Shown piece by piece: positions 31,979 to 42,699 of a stretch of DNA of 64,000 nt (within the stretch, counting starts at the first letter, position 1; each line of letters opens with the position of its first letter). This stretch comes from Prionace glauca (Eukaryota; Chordata; Chondrichthyes; Carcharhiniformes; Carcharhinidae). Below the pieces are notes generated by a model. It was not told where the DNA came from. It worked only from the letters and a program-made list of their open reading frames with translations, and made no database searches. The stretch is taken from positions 42,102,103 to 42,166,102 of the forward strand of contig CM075760.1 of NCBI GenBank assembly GCA_037974335.1, given 5' to 3'. A program made the translations under genes and the position numbers.

Positions 31979-32710
31979 CTGACCCTCGCAGGTCCAAAGG
32001 TATATGAGGGCCTCGAACCTCACTGTCTACATAACTGTCCTGGTGAAGTGTGTGCCTCGCAGGTCTGGTGCTCTCTGCTGCATGAATCGTATGATCCCTA
32101 AAGAAGGAAGGAGGTAATTAGGCCCATCGAGCCTGCACTGGCAACAATCACACCCAGGCCCTATTCACATACCACCAAATATTTATCATCCTAATCCCCC
32201 TGACACTGGGGTTAATTTACCATAGCTGGTCAACTTAACCCGCACATCTTTGGTCTGTGGGAGGAAAGCGGAGCACCCGAAGGAAACCCAGGCAGACACA
32301 GGGAGAACATGTAATGTTCATACAGACAATGATCTGAGGCCGGAATTTAACCCACATCCCTGGGGTTGTGAGGAAGCATTGCGAACCACTGAGCCATCAT
32401 GACAACCTCAGGTGAGGCTTCAAACCTCACGCTTTCTATATCACTGCCTCCCTGTGAAACAAATCCCTCAAAGGTCCGATGCTGTCCACTGCCCAAAGGT
32501 GAGTGAGGGCTTTGATCCTTACACTCTCTACAATCACTGTCCCGGTGAAACATACCCCTCCTATCTGGTGCTTTGCCCTGCCCAAGGGTGAGTGATAGCC
32601 TTAACCCTCACACTCTCCATATCACTGACTGGTGGAGCTCATCTCTCACAGGTTCACTACCCTCCGCTGCCTGAATCTGTTTGCTAGCCTCGAACTGCAC
32701 GCTGTCTTAT
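31979..32710. repeat. Diverged minisatellite of about 88 bases, split by SINEs
   Basis: Repeated pattern GGTGAGTGAGGGC…ACCCTCACACTCTC…ATCACTGTCCTGGTGAA…CTGGTGCT…CTGCCCAA. Units at about 31,979-32,090, 32,411-32,498, 32,499-32,586, 32,587-32,675 and a partial one from 32,676. A SINE (32,100-32,403) separates the first from the second. Confidence 0.78.
32100..32403 (-). mobile_element. tRNA-derived SINE, minus strand
   Basis: GGCCCATCGAGCCTGCACTG, CCTGACACTGGGGTTAATTT, CCGCACATCTTTGGTCTGTG, GGGAGGAAAGCGGAGCACCC and a decayed antisense head near 32,385. Shared with unit 2 (54,177-54,483). Confidence 0.82.
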
Positions 32711-33051
32711 AGAAACATAGAACCATACAGTGCAGAAACAGGCCCTTCGGCCCATCGAGTCTGCACCGAACACAATCCCACCCAGACCCTATCCCCATAT
32801 CCCGACACATTTACCTGCTAATCCCTCTAACCTACACATCCCAGGGCACTAAGGGGCAATTTTAGCATAGCCAATGAACCTAACCCGCACATCTTTGGAC
32901 TGTGGGAGGAAACCGGAGCACCCGGAGAAAACCCACGCAGACACGAGGAGAATGTGCAAACTCCACACAGACAGTGACCCGAGACGGGAATCGAACCCAG
33001 GACCCTGGAGCTGTGAAGCAGCAGTGCTAACCACTGTGCCACCGTGCCGCT
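32711..33051 (-). mobile_element. tRNA-derived SINE specific to unit 1
   Basis: 341 bases, well preserved: tail AGAAACATAGAACCATACAG at the left, body GGGAGGAAACCGGAGCACCC, antisense head GGGAATCGAACCCAGGACCC…GCAGTGCTAACCACTGTGCC…GTGCCGC at the right. Unit 2 is continuous at this place (GCTGTCTTAT | GTCGCTGTCC near 54,780), so it inserted after the duplication, inside a minisatellite unit. Confidence 0.92.
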
Positions 33052-33071
33052 GTCGCTGTCCTGGTGAATGG

Positions 33072-33418
33072 TAGGTGCAGGAAGGATGTTCCCAATCGTG
33101 GGGGCGTCGAGAACCAGGGGCTATCATCTAAAGATACTGGGTAAACCTTTTAGTATTGACATGAGGGGAAATTATTTCAGAGAGTGGTAAGCCTGTGGAA
33201 TTCAGTACCATGGAAAGCAGTTGAGGCGAACACATTGTGTGTTTTCAAACAGGAGTTAGACATAACTCTTGGTGCGAAGAGGATCAAAGGAAAGAGGGAA
33301 CGGCAGGATCAAGCTACTGAATTGGATGATCAGCCATGATCATAATCAATGGAGGAGCAGGCTCAAAGAGGCAAATGGCCTACTCGTGCTCCGAGTATCA
33401 ATGTTTCTATGATCAATG
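33072..33418 (+). mobile_element. LINE 3' UTR-type relic, plus strand
   Basis: GGGGAAATTATTTCAGAGAG, GAATTCAGTACCATGGAAAG, GATGATCAGCCATGATCATA, AATGGCCTACTCGTGCTCCG and a TTTCTATG tail. Shared with unit 2. Confidence 0.75.
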
Positions 33419-33673
33419 TCTCTGCTGAGCACCCCATCACCCTGCACTGCCAGTTACCACTATTGCCTCCTGCCCTTTCTCTCCTCCAGTTTTTGGCGTT
33501 AAACATTTCCTTCCTGTGGCGTGTAGACCATCCCATTGGTTGTTCCAGGCTCATTGACTTCAATTCATCAAAAAATACATTAACGCATCAGAAAATCTCA
33601 AAATCTCGTCATTCAAACTTACTTTGTTTCCGGCCTGATGTGTGAATTAATTATTTATTTCCCCTCTTTACAG

Positions 33674-34575
33674 TGAATATCATCACGATTGTTATCCTCA
33701 TCCGTAAAAACTGTGGTCTCTCCAGATGTGTCACTTCTTACCTGGTGGCCATGGCTTTGGCAGATCTACTGGTTATCATTCTCGACTTGATAATGAGACA
33801 GATTCCAATTGTTTTTGAGGAGCATTTTCATTTCCTGTTGTATATCCGTGTGTGTAACATCCACGCCGTCCTGCTTTATGCAGCCACTGACTGTTCTGTC
33901 TGGTTCACTGTCAGTTTCACCTTTGATCGATTTGTGGCCATTTGCTGCCAGAAACTGAAAAAGAAATACTGCAGTGAGAAAACGGCAGTGGTGGTTCTGG
34001 GAACAGTGACAGTGCTGAGCTGTTTAAAGAACATATTCTGGTGTTTTATGTTATTGGGTGCGTATGTGCTCTTGAATGACCCCTGGTTTTGTGAGGTAAC
34101 AGGCACTGTTCTGCTGTCCCCAGTCTGGGGCACAGTCGAGTTCGCCCACAACATTCTAACCCCGTGTGTCCCATTTGTCCTGATTCTGTTGTTCAATGTT
34201 TTCACTGTCAGGCACATTTTTGTGAGCAGCAGAGCCCGCAGGAGATTCCGGGCTCAAAGCAATGGGGAGAGTCCCAAAGACACAGAGATGGAAAGTCGAA
34301 GGAAATCCATCATTTTGCTATTTGTTATCTCAGCCAATTTCATCCTGTTATGGTCAGTGTTAATGTTTTATTCGGTGTGGAAGCGTATGTTCAATTTGGG
34401 ATATAAAGCGGTATTTCTCGATGGTTTTGTGATGGAACTGGCCTTCATGCTGCAGCTCCTGAGTTGCTGCACCAACACTGGAATATATGCCGTCACCCAG
34501 ACGAAGTTCAGGCAGCAGTTGAAAAATGTGCTGTTGAATTCCTTTACTCCAATTCTCCATTTCATTAAAAGATAA
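33674..34575 (+). CDS. GPR139-like GPCR, exon 2 (receptor C, unit 1)
   Basis: The second exon encodes 299 residues and the stop, after a CTTTACAG acceptor at 33,673. Seen: TM1 VNIITIVILIRKN, ICL1 GLSRC, TM2 LVAMALADLLVII, the ECL1/TM3 segment FEEHFHFLLYIRVCNIHAV with the TM3 cysteine, SFTFDRFVAICC, ECL2 DPWFCEV, ICL3 SRARRRFR…ESRRKS, TM7 CCTNTGIYAV with threonine in place of the NPxxY proline, helix 8 KFRQQL. The reading frame is intact. Its exon 1 lies 10.6 kb upstream, on the other side of many LINE relics. A plasma-membrane receptor of unknown ligand; GPR139-like family placement is from motifs. Confidence 0.88.
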
Positions 34576-35154
34576 GAAGAATGGTGTCACCCACATTTTC
34601 CAGAAATTTCTAATTTCATTCCACATTACAAGGAGGGGAATGGGGAAAAATCCCTTTGCATCCTCCCCTCCTATTGCCAGGACAACTTTACTCCCAAACA
34701 GGATAACGGAGTGTGTCATGCAAATTAAAGACCAGACCAAAAACTGGAACAAAATATTGAATTTCGCATAGAATAACCAAGACTTCAGTATGAAACTAGA
34801 AGATGGAAGAGGGGCTTTCGGGGAGTTAATTCATCCACAAAGTTTACTGTCCCATGAATAATACAAGTGCATGTTTAGCTGAAATTATATAAAAATGTGT
34901 CAACAGCCAACACTCTTGGCAGCTGTGTTCAAATGCATGTCAAATAAGCCAACGCTTTTCTGCAAAAATATCTTTGAAAATGATTTTTCTCCACTCTGTA
35001 TTTTCTACTAAATGAAAAAAAAATCAATATGTATGATCACGGGAACTCGAGACAGGCTAAGACCCAACACAGAAAATTGGTGTAAGGGACTGTGTAGAAT
35101 GACCTTCAAGAAAGACAACACATCCACAACCCACGAGCTCAGAATGGAAGCTTT
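34576..35154. other. Receptor C 3' flank
   Basis: Well conserved with unit 2 (56,312-56,889) and likely contains the 3' UTR. No repeat recognised. The last bases (GGAAGCTTT) are the LINE target site. Confidence 0.5.
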
Positions 35155-37681
35155 CCTAGAGAGGTTGAGGAAAGGATTGCTGAGACGATCCTTGTTGGGA
35201 GTGAAAGTAATAGGGTAATTGTTATGGGGGACTTTAACTTTACTCATGTAGATTGGAATTGCTACAGCTACAGCTCTGGCTCGTTAGAGGGGTCAGTTTT
35301 TGTTCAAAGTGTGCAAGAAGGTTTTTTGACTCAGTATGTAGATAGGCCGACGAGAGGTGAGGCTATATTGGATTTGGTGCTCGGTAATGAGCCAGACCAG
35401 GTGCTAGACTTGGAAGTTGGTGTACAGTTTGGGGATAGTGATCACAACTCGATTACGTTCACCTTAGTGATGGAAAGGGATAGGCATGAACCTCGGGTCA
35501 GTAGTTTCAGCTGGGGGAAGGGTAATTATGAGGCTATTAGGAGAGAATTAGGAAGCATTGGTTGGAATGGGAGATTACAGGGACTGGGAACATCCGAGAT
35601 GTGGAGATTTTTCAAGGAGCAGCTATTGCGGGTCTGTGATAAGTATATCCCTGTCAGGCAAGGAGGATTTGGTAGGCCCAGGGAACCGTGGTGCACCAAA
35701 AAAGTTGATTCGTTGGTTAGGAAGAAAAGGGAGGCTTATGTTCGGATGAGGCTTGAGGGCTCAGGTAGTGCATTAGAAAGTTTTAGATTGGCTAGGAGGG
35801 AGTTGAAGAGGGAGTTAAGAAGAGCCAAAAGAGAGCATGAGATGATTTTGGCTGATAGGATTAAGGAGAACCCTAAGGCGTTTTACAGGTATGTCAAGAA
35901 CAGAAAGTTGGTTAGGACAAGATTAGGGCCAGTTACAGACAGTAGAGGGAAGTTGTGTGTGGAACCGGAGGAGATTGGAGAGGCGTTGAACCAATATTTC
36001 TCTTCGGTGTTCACGCAAGGGGACAGGAATGTAGCTGAGGAGGACACTGGGGTGCAGGGATGTGAAATGGATAGTATTGCAGTTGATACGGGGGATGTGC
36101 TGGATATTTTAGAGGGTTTGAAAATAGATAAGTCCCCTGGTCCAGATGGGATTTACCCTAGGATTCTTTGGGAGGCAAGAGGGGTGATTGCGGAGCCTCT
36201 GGCTCTGATCTTCAGGTCGTCGTTAGTCTCTGGTATAGTACCAGAAGATTGGAGGACAGCAAATGTTGTCCCATTGTTTAAGAAGGGGAGAAGGGACTTC
36301 CCTGGGAATTATAGACCGGTGAGTCTTACTTCTGTGGTGGGTAAGGTTTTGGAAAGGATTATTAGAGACAGGATTTATAGTTATTTGGAAAGTAATGAGT
36401 TGATTAGAGATAGTCAGCATGGTTTTGTAGCGGGTAGGTCATGCCTTACTAACCTTATCGAGTTCTTTGAGAAAGTGACCAAAGAGGTGGATAGGGGTAA
36501 GGCAGTTGATGTGGTGTATATGGATTTTAGCAAGGCGTTTGATAAGGTTCACCATGGTAGGCTTCTGCAGAAAATGCAGATGTATGGGATTGGGGGTGAT
36601 CTAGGTAATTGGATCAGGAATTGGCTAGCAGATAGGAGACAGAGAGTGGTGGTTGATGGGAAATATTCGTCATGGAGTTCGGTTACAAGTGGTGTGCCTC
36701 AGGGATCTGTTTTGGGGCCACTGCTGTTTGTAATTTTTATTAATGATCTGGATGAGGGTATAGTTGGGTGGATTAGTAAGTTTGCTGATGACACCAAAGT
36801 CGGAGGTGTGGTAGATTGTGAGGAAGGGTGTCATAGTTTGCAGGATGACTTAGAAAGGTTGCAGAGCTGGGCTGAGAGGTGGCGAATGGAGTTTAATGTG
36901 GAGAAGTGTGAGGTAATTCATTTCGGTAGGAATAACAGATGTGTTGAGTATAGGGCTAACGGGAGGACTTTGAATAGTGTGGAGGAGCAGAGGGATCTAG
37001 GTGTATGTGTACATAGATCCCTGAAAGTTGGGAATCAAGTAGATAAAGTTGTTAAGAAGGCATACGGAGTTTTGGCGTTTATTGGTAGGGGGATTGAATT
37101 TAGGAGTCGCAGCGTCATGATGCAACTGTACACATCTCTGGTGCGGCCGCACTTGGAGTTTTGTGTGCAGTTCTGGTCCCCACATTACAAGAAGGATGTA
37201 GAGGCTTTGGAGAGGGTGCAGAGGAGGTTTACCAGGATGTTGGCTGGTATGGAGGGGAGATCCTATGAGGAGAGATTGAGAGATTTGGGGTTGTTTTCGC
37301 TGGAAAGAAGGCGGCTAAGAGGGGATCTCATTGAAACATATAAGATGATTAGAGGTTTAGACAGGGTAGATAGTGATAGCCTTTTTCCTAGGATGGAGAA
37401 TGCTAACACGAGGGGGCACGATTTTAAATTAAGGGGGGGTAGTTATAGGACAGATGTCAGGGGTAGGTTCTTTACCCAGAGGGTGGTGAGGGACTGGAAT
37501 GCCCTGCCAGCTGCAGTTGTAAATGCACCTAGTTTGGGGGCGTTTAAAAGATCTGTGGATAGGTTTATGGATGAAAAGGGATTGGTTTAGGCTAGTGGTC
37601 ATTGTTTTGTAACTGGTCGGCGCAACATCGTGGGCCGAAGGGCCTGTTCTGCGCTGTAATGTTCTATGTTCTATGTTCTAT
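35155..37681 (+). mobile_element. Young CR1/L2-like LINE, 5' truncated, open ORF, unit 1 only
   Basis: About 2.53 kb inserted between GGAAGCTTT and GCTTTGTTTAAA; the 5-bp GCTTT is present on both sides and once in the unit 2 empty site (56,885-56,889). It ends with GGGCCGAAGGGCCTGTTCTG and a (TTCTATG)n tail. The only missing part is upstream of the last portion of the endonuclease. It carries one continuous frame from its first base to 37,590. Confidence 0.94.
35224..37590 (+). CDS. LINE ORF2 remnant: endonuclease end plus reverse transcriptase
   Basis: 788 codons from the first ATG; the frame is also open upstream to the insertion point. Domains in order: end of the AP-like endonuclease (GDFNFTHVDWN at the start, DSDHNSITF at about residue 77), linker (KYIPVRQGGFGRPREPW), reverse transcriptase from about residue 300 with SPGPDGIYPRIL, NYRPVSLTSVVGKVLE, QHGFVAGRSCLTN, MDFSKAFDKVHH, SGVPQGSVLGPLLFVIFIND and the catalytic FADDTK, then the C-terminal region with LVRPHLEFCVQFWSPHYKKD and FFTQRVVRDWNALP. 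The catalytic aspartates are present. Without most of the endonuclease and any ORF1 it cannot encode a complete element. Jockey superfamily (CR1/L2 side); exact clade unassigned. Confidence 0.92.
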   Translation: MGDFNFTHVDWNCYSYSSGSLEGSVFVQSVQEGFLTQYVDRPTRGEAILDLVLGNEPDQVLDLEVGVQFGDSDHNSITFTLVMERDRHEPRVSSFSWGKGNYEAIRRELGSIGWNGRLQGLGTSEMWRFFKEQLLRVCDKYIPVRQGGFGRPREPWCTKKVDSLVRKKREAYVRMRLEGSGSALESFRLARRELKRELRRAKREHEMILADRIKENPKAFYRYVKNRKLVRTRLGPVTDSRGKLCVEPEEIGEALNQYFSSVFTQGDRNVAEEDTGVQGCEMDSIAVDTGDVLDILEGLKIDKSPGPDGIYPRILWEARGVIAEPLALIFRSSLVSGIVPEDWRTANVVPLFKKGRRDFPGNYRPVSLTSVVGKVLERIIRDRIYSYLESNELIRDSQHGFVAGRSCLTNLIEFFEKVTKEVDRGKAVDVVYMDFSKAFDKVHHGRLLQKMQMYGIGGDLGNWIRNWLADRRQRVVVDGKYSSWSSVTSGVPQGSVLGPLLFVIFINDLDEGIVGWISKFADDTKVGGVVDCEEGCHSLQDDLERLQSWAERWRMEFNVEKCEVIHFGRNNRCVEYRANGRTLNSVEEQRDLGVCVHRSLKVGNQVDKVVKKAYGVLAFIGRGIEFRSRSVMMQLYTSLVRPHLEFCVQFWSPHYKKDVEALERVQRRFTRMLAGMEGRSYEERLRDLGLFSLERRRLRGDLIETYKMIRGLDRVDSDSLFPRMENANTRGHDFKLRGGSYRTDVRGRFFTQRVVRDWNALPAAVVNAPSLGAFKRSVDRFMDEKGLV

Positions 37682-38618
37682 GCTTTGTTTAAACGAGTCA
37701 TTTGGAAAATCTGGTCTGGATTTCAAAATTCAAGCCACTCATGGAAAGCATTATTGTGAAAGGTGATTGTAAAGCATGCTTTTTGGGGAGTGGAGTTTGG
37801 GAACTCTTATGTGACAATGGTCTGCGGGGGGGTGGGGGGTGAATTCTGAAGACACATCCACTTGAAGTTCAGAGCGGACACCACAGCCATCTCCTGTGTT
37901 TATAGGGGATTGTGTTACTGAGAATCGTTGTCGGTTAAAGATTATACTTTATCATCCAAGTTAACCTTAAAATCAGTGTAACTTTGGCTAATGATTACAA
38001 TTCCTTTTAAAAATACAGCTGACATTAATTTTAAAATCAGAAAATTCTTGTTTAAATCAGAATTGTTTGATTAAATCTCTGAATTACAAGTAAATCAAAA
38101 TTACTTGTTTAAATCTCTTACTGCATTCACATGTACAGACTGTTCCCTTGTCAGCCCCACAGTGGGCGCCATTGTTTTTGAACTTTGCTGCTTTTCTGGG
38201 TGAACTCCAGCTCTCCATTCCTCCGGCAGCGTCACCGCTCAAACTGAGTCTTTCTCCAACCTGCGCTGTTAATCTCACACTTACTGTTTCTGAGTGAAAA
38301 CCACCTCCACTTCATTGGCGTTGGAAGAGTTTACTGCTGCATTCAATTGAACTTTTTCTTGTAATTGAGCCCGAGATTTGGACCCAGATCAGAGAGATAT
38401 TTGTGTCAGTAGAAACAATAAAATTTACCCCATTAACAGCCAGATTTTAACCCGCATCAGCATTTTGTACCATCAGCGCTTTGCAGCCGATTGCTCTCTT
38501 CTTTTTTGTTATTCACATGTGACATTTCCAAGTCAGATGCTAAAGAGGAAATCTCTCTGGTACTGATTCTGACAGAACTGAAAGTAACGCAGGATGGTTG
38601 TACAGCAATAAATCTACA
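37682..38618. other. No feature recognised
   Basis: AT-rich sequence conserved in unit 2 (56,890-57,819). A GGGGGGTGGGG tract at about 37,827. No gene recognised. Confidence 0.45.
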
Positions 38619-38690
38619 TTCCCTGACCGGGAATCGAACCTGGACCGTGGTGGTAAGAGCGCCGAATCCTAACCAATGGACCACCAGTGA
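38619..38690 (-). pseudogene. tRNA-Glu-derived pseudogene with Lys-type anticodon CUU (unit 1)
   Basis: 72 bases with the body of tRNA-Glu: TGGTGGTCCATTGGTTAGGA D-arm region and the GGTTCGATTCCCGG box B arm. The anticodon loop reads CTCTTAC, giving anticodon CTT (plus-strand bases 38,655-38,657), where Glu has CTC or TTC. The anticodon stem (CGGCG with CACCA) has mismatches and the acceptor has one. No SINE body follows. Its counterpart in unit 2 is at 57,820. Confidence 0.8.
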
Positions 38691-39734
38691 ATGTGATCCA
38701 ACCTGTTTACAATATTAATTTATCCACGAATCACCTGCTTTTTATTTTATTTCGGGTTTTTTATTCACCAAATGCAAGTTTATCCTTCAAATTTTCATGT
38801 TTATATCACACACAAGTGATTGCTTCAGCCAATGAAAGCAGCGAATCCTCTTAGCTGGAACATGAAATAGACAGTGAGCTGCTTATGTGACACTTGCAGT
38901 TTCCAACCCCCAACAAACTCATCACTGGGGCCTCTGTGAAACTTATAGGGTAACACACTGCAGGCATTCATCACGGAGAGCAACTGACACAAGTCATTAC
39001 GAAACACTGTTCTGTCAATTCTCTTTCTGTTTCTGTCGCTTCCTCTCATTCAGCTCCCTCTGGCTGTCCAGCTCCCAGGGTCAGTTGGCTACTTGATATA
39101 GACACAGACAGTTGGTGAACCCGAGCTTTGCCTGGAAAGCAGGGAAAGCGAATATATGACACACGGCATTGAGAGGAGATGGAGCTTTAAATAGACAGTA
39201 CAAAGAGACACAGATATCCCATCTTCCTGATCCAGTTACTGATGTCGGGAATGTACACAGTGCGAATTATCCACTGTCACACTCTCCTTCCAGCCTTGAG
39301 CACGGAGTTAAGTCTTGAAATGTTTGAAGCCTTGTTCCAGTAATTCATGGTTTTGTGGAGACCACATTTGGAATAGTGTGGGCAGTTTGGATCCCCGCGT
39401 TTTAGACAGAATAAAAGCAAAATCTGAGGATGATCATCATTTCTTGCCATTCAGCTATCTAAATTTTACTATTTCATAACTTTTCTTGTTTTGCCATTAA
39501 CTGCTTTCTCTTTCCCCTGTTGCCTTCTCTGTTCATTGTTATCTCTTTATTTGATGTTATTTCCTATTTTTTTCGCCTCATTCTCTTCAGAATCCCCAGA
39601 TTCCCTATATATCGGGTTCCTTGGTAACTGTGAGCAGTTCTCAGTTTGTGTGTGTGTAACCTTGAGTTTCATTAAGTTTTAGTCTTCCATTCTGTGTATC
39701 CGTGCAAATTTCTGGCATTCAAGCTTTGTTTTTA
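38691..39734. other. No feature recognised
   Basis: Sequence conserved between units; no gene motif seen. Confidence 0.45.
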
Positions 39735-39925
39735 AGGCCGAATTATTTCACGAGGAAAGGTTAGAGAGACAAAGTTATAGCCGCTGGAATTCAGAGTAAG
39801 AGTAGACTACTTGATTGATATGTATAAAATACAAAGGGGTCTTGACAAGGCGGATGTGAAGAGGATAGTTCCTCTTCTGGGTAAATCTGTAACTAGGTAT
39901 CACTGTTTCAAAGTAGGGATTCGCC
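39735..39925 (+). mobile_element. Short LINE relic, plus strand
   Basis: GAATTATTTCACGAGGAAAGGTTAG…TGGAATTCAGAGTAAG…TGATTGATATGTATAAAATA…GACAAGGCGGATGTGAAGAG are words of the C-terminal RRxRGDLIxxYK…DRxDV region. Shared with unit 2 (58,937-59,120). Confidence 0.6.
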
Positions 39926-40974
39926 CATTTAAAATACCACTGCCCCACAGCCTCCTCTAATGTATGTCTGTATTTATAAATACTCATCTGTAGCAATGTC
40001 CTTCCTTGATGTATCTCTGCATCATTCACTGCTCTCAGACCGCATTCATCTTTGTCTCTCAGTTGGATTGTTTCTGTAACATTCCGCTCAATCTCACCCT
40101 TGCCTATGTCAATGACTTTTATAGCTCTCTCAAAGTGTATCGGCGCATTGGGTGATATAGGAAGTGTACAGCTTAGGGGGTAAGGATATACTTGCCTGCA
40201 TAGCACAGTTGAGCAAACGTTTAGACATGGAGAGTTAGCGAGCACTGAGCCGATGCTCTACAGAGGTCTCATTCAGCCACCTAGTCTTTGAAATTTCGTA
40301 GATATTAAGCAGAGGGACCAGACATTGACAGGGCTGATCCACTGAAGGATTCCTAAAACAGTTCCATGGCTAAACATCTCAGATACTGCAGCATTGAATA
40401 TAGGGAGCCATTGAGCTGATGCACAGCCTGGGCCACGCTCACCTGCATAGGAACATTGCTCAGGTGTTAAACAGGAAGTATGTACAGGGAGAGGAAAACA
40501 TACCTTTCAAGTTATCACCAGTTTACACTTGTATATTGCTCAGACCTACCTTAGAGTCACATTCTTTGACCTGCTGCATTATTTTGATCGCTGCTTATTT
40601 CTCGGTTCTCAGATTGAACTGTTTTTCGAAATACATTTCTCCCCACCTGTTCTATCTTGTGTTCACTTCCTCAACCACATCTTCATCACTCTCTTTGTCA
40701 GCCGGAGATATCCCCTACCGCCCCGCCCCCTTTTCTATCGTCCCATTCCCGGGTTAAATTTCACAGCTCCGGAATCGATGAGCTGCTGTCCGGCAGCTTT
40801 GAAACATTTTTAAATCTGAGGAACCTTTATTTGGTGAAACTGATCTTCCCAGATAAGCCTGAATTGAAGGAAATAACAATTGGAAACGTAACACAAACTC
40901 TTTATCTGGTAGCTGCTCTCTCTCTCTTTCTCTCTCTCTCTTTCGCCGATTAACCTTTCAGCCTGATGGGATTC
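39926..40974. other. Tail of unit 1 with TC-rich microsatellite
   Basis: Mostly unrecognised. A (TC)n tract at about 40,917-40,945 is longer than its unit 2 counterpart at about 60,103. The left part may contain further diverged LINE sequence. Confidence 0.45.
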
Positions 40975-41157
40975 TGCTGTGTGTTGTCTCAACCGATCCT
41001 GGATTGAATTGGGTGACAGTTTGATCCGAGGTTAATGTGGTTTCCTCGGGGTTGTGTTTCAGCGGCTGACAGCGCCGCTGCTCAATCTGACTGTTACTTT
41101 CTGCGATTCTCCACACAAACCTGAACAGACTGGAGCACCCAATGATAGGTGTGAAGC

Positions 41158-41196
41158 AGTTTTTGTACGGGGGTGAGACTGATTTCTATCACTGTG
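41158..41196 (-). other. 23-bp-spacer RSS of V gene 4
   Basis: Minus strand: heptamer CACAGTG (41,190-41,196), spacer 23, nonamer ACAAAAACT (41,158-41,166). Confidence 0.95.
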
Positions 41197-41503
41197 AGTC
41201 TGAAAGCGCAGTAATAGCGGCCAGCGTCAGTCAGCTGCAGGCTCGAGATGGTTAAAATAGTTAATTTAGCCGAGGTCTGGAGTTCAGCAGAGAAACGGGT
41301 TCCAAAACCTTTCCCTCTGTCTTCTTCTGTATTCCAGGATGTTTTCCACATAATGAACTGCAAATCCTTCTGTGGCTGCTGCCTGTACCAATATAAGATG
41401 TAGCCGCTTGCTGTAGTGCTGTAGGTACATCGGATAGTCACCGTTTCACCTTCTCTCCCCTCTAAAGACTGCGGCTGAGAAACAAAATCTCCATCACTCG
41501 GAT
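41197..41503 (-). CDS. T-cell receptor V gene 4, V exon (unit 2), apparently functional
   Basis: A 307-nt V exon, close relative of V genes 3 and 5. It opens (N)PSDGDFVSQPQSLEG; cysteine in TIRC, tryptophan in LYWYRQQPQKD, framework 3 ends LTDAGRYYCAFR just before the RSS. The CDR2-like region (MWKTSWNTEEDRGKGFGTRF) differs from V3 and V5. The acceptor TTACAG is intact, and the leader exon has a good GTAAGG donor. TRAV or TRDV is not decidable from the sequence alone. Confidence 0.92.
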
Positions 41504-41719
41504 CTGTAACGTGTTCAAAAAGAAGAAAAAAAATCTAACTGTTAGATGTGCTGCTGAAATAATATTAACACTTTATATTCACCGCGACATAACTGGAGTT
41601 ATGAAATAAAAACAAATGATGGTGGAAATACACAGCAGGGTCAAGAACCACCACTGGGGAGAAGCAGAGCTAAAGGTTCAGATCGCGATAACATTTAACC
41701 AGATTGGAGTCATCCTTAC

Positions 41720-41765
41720 TGATAAGAAACAGCCCGAACACAATGCAGACAGTGAGGAACTCCAT
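41720..41765 (-). CDS. V gene 4 leader exon
   Basis: A 46-nt exon encoding MEFLTVCIVFGLFLI plus one base, followed by a GTAAGG donor. In phase with the V exon. A hydrophobic signal peptide. Confidence 0.88.
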
Positions 41766-42114
41766 GGCGGCTGCAGAGCCCGGGGCTGTGACTAACCTCT
41801 AAAACTCCAAGCACTGCCGGAACAGAATCTGTTTTTACAGTCACTTTCTGATCTCATCTTCCCTCCAATCAACAATTTGCAATCTACCCGTCATAGATTG
41901 AGATAAGATTTCAATGAGTTTCAGTGATCAGCTGAAGCTTTTTGACCTTCACTATTACATATCTGAGACTCAGTGACTGAGTGGTTACAGTGTGTGGTGA
42001 GAGGGAAGAATCAGCTTCACTGACAAGGCCATAAGAGATAGGAGCAGAATTAAACCATTCGGCCCATTCGTGTCCATTCCACCATTCAATCATGGCCGAT
42101 ATGTTTAAAATCCC

Positions 42115-42640
42115 CGCAGAATCAGAGAATCCCTACAGTGCACAAGGAGGCCATCCGGCCCATCTAGTCTGAACCGGCCACAATTCTGAACCGAATATTC
42201 CAAGGATGTTGATTGGGTTGATTAGCCACGGTAAATTGCTCCTTAATGTCAAGGGGCTTAGAAGGTAAAAGTGTGGGGTTGCGGGGACAGCACAGAACCT
42301 GGGTGGGGTTGTTGTCGGTGCAGGCTCGATGGGTCAAATGTCCTCCTCCTGCACTGTACGGATTGTATTCTATGATTCAATCCCACTCAGGCCCATTACT
42401 GTAACGCCACATGTTTACCATGCCATCCCCCTGACACTAGGGTCAATTTGTCATGGGCATTCAATCTAACCCGCGTATCGTTGGACCGAGGGAGGAAACA
42501 GGAACATCCGGAGGAGACCCACACAGACAGGAGGAGAACGTGCAGACTCCACACAGTGACCCGAAGCTGAAATCGAACCGGGTCCCTGGCGCTATGGGGC
42601 AGCAGTGGTAATCACTGTGCCATAATGCCGCTCCTGTGCG
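42115..42640. mobile_element. Composite of SINE fragments (unit 2)
   Basis: Collinear with 20,590-21,112 of unit 1, with the same plus-strand 3' half and minus-strand SINE. Minor differences only. Confidence 0.78.
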
Positions 42641-42699
42641 ATTTCTCGACCCCAATTTCGTACTCCGACCCCATAATCTTTGGTCCGTTTTCCAAGCAG

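Larger units (their letters stand above)
19460..40974. repeat. Tandem cassette, unit 1
   Basis: First copy of a V + GPCR segment. Homology with unit 2 starts at CTGCTGTGTGTTGTCTCA (19,460 / 40,975 / 60,142) and runs to 40,974. Total length is 21.5 kb, of which about 3.36 kb is unit-specific insertion (488-bp LINE, 341-bp SINE, about 2.53-kb LINE). The remaining 18.15 kb compares with 18.11 kb for unit 2 after its own insertions are removed. Confidence 0.93.

Noticed and set aside
39775-40245. 156-residue minus-strand frame
   Set aside because: No family motif; it is shortened by a frame change in unit 2 (59,166-59,405), which argues against coding constraint.
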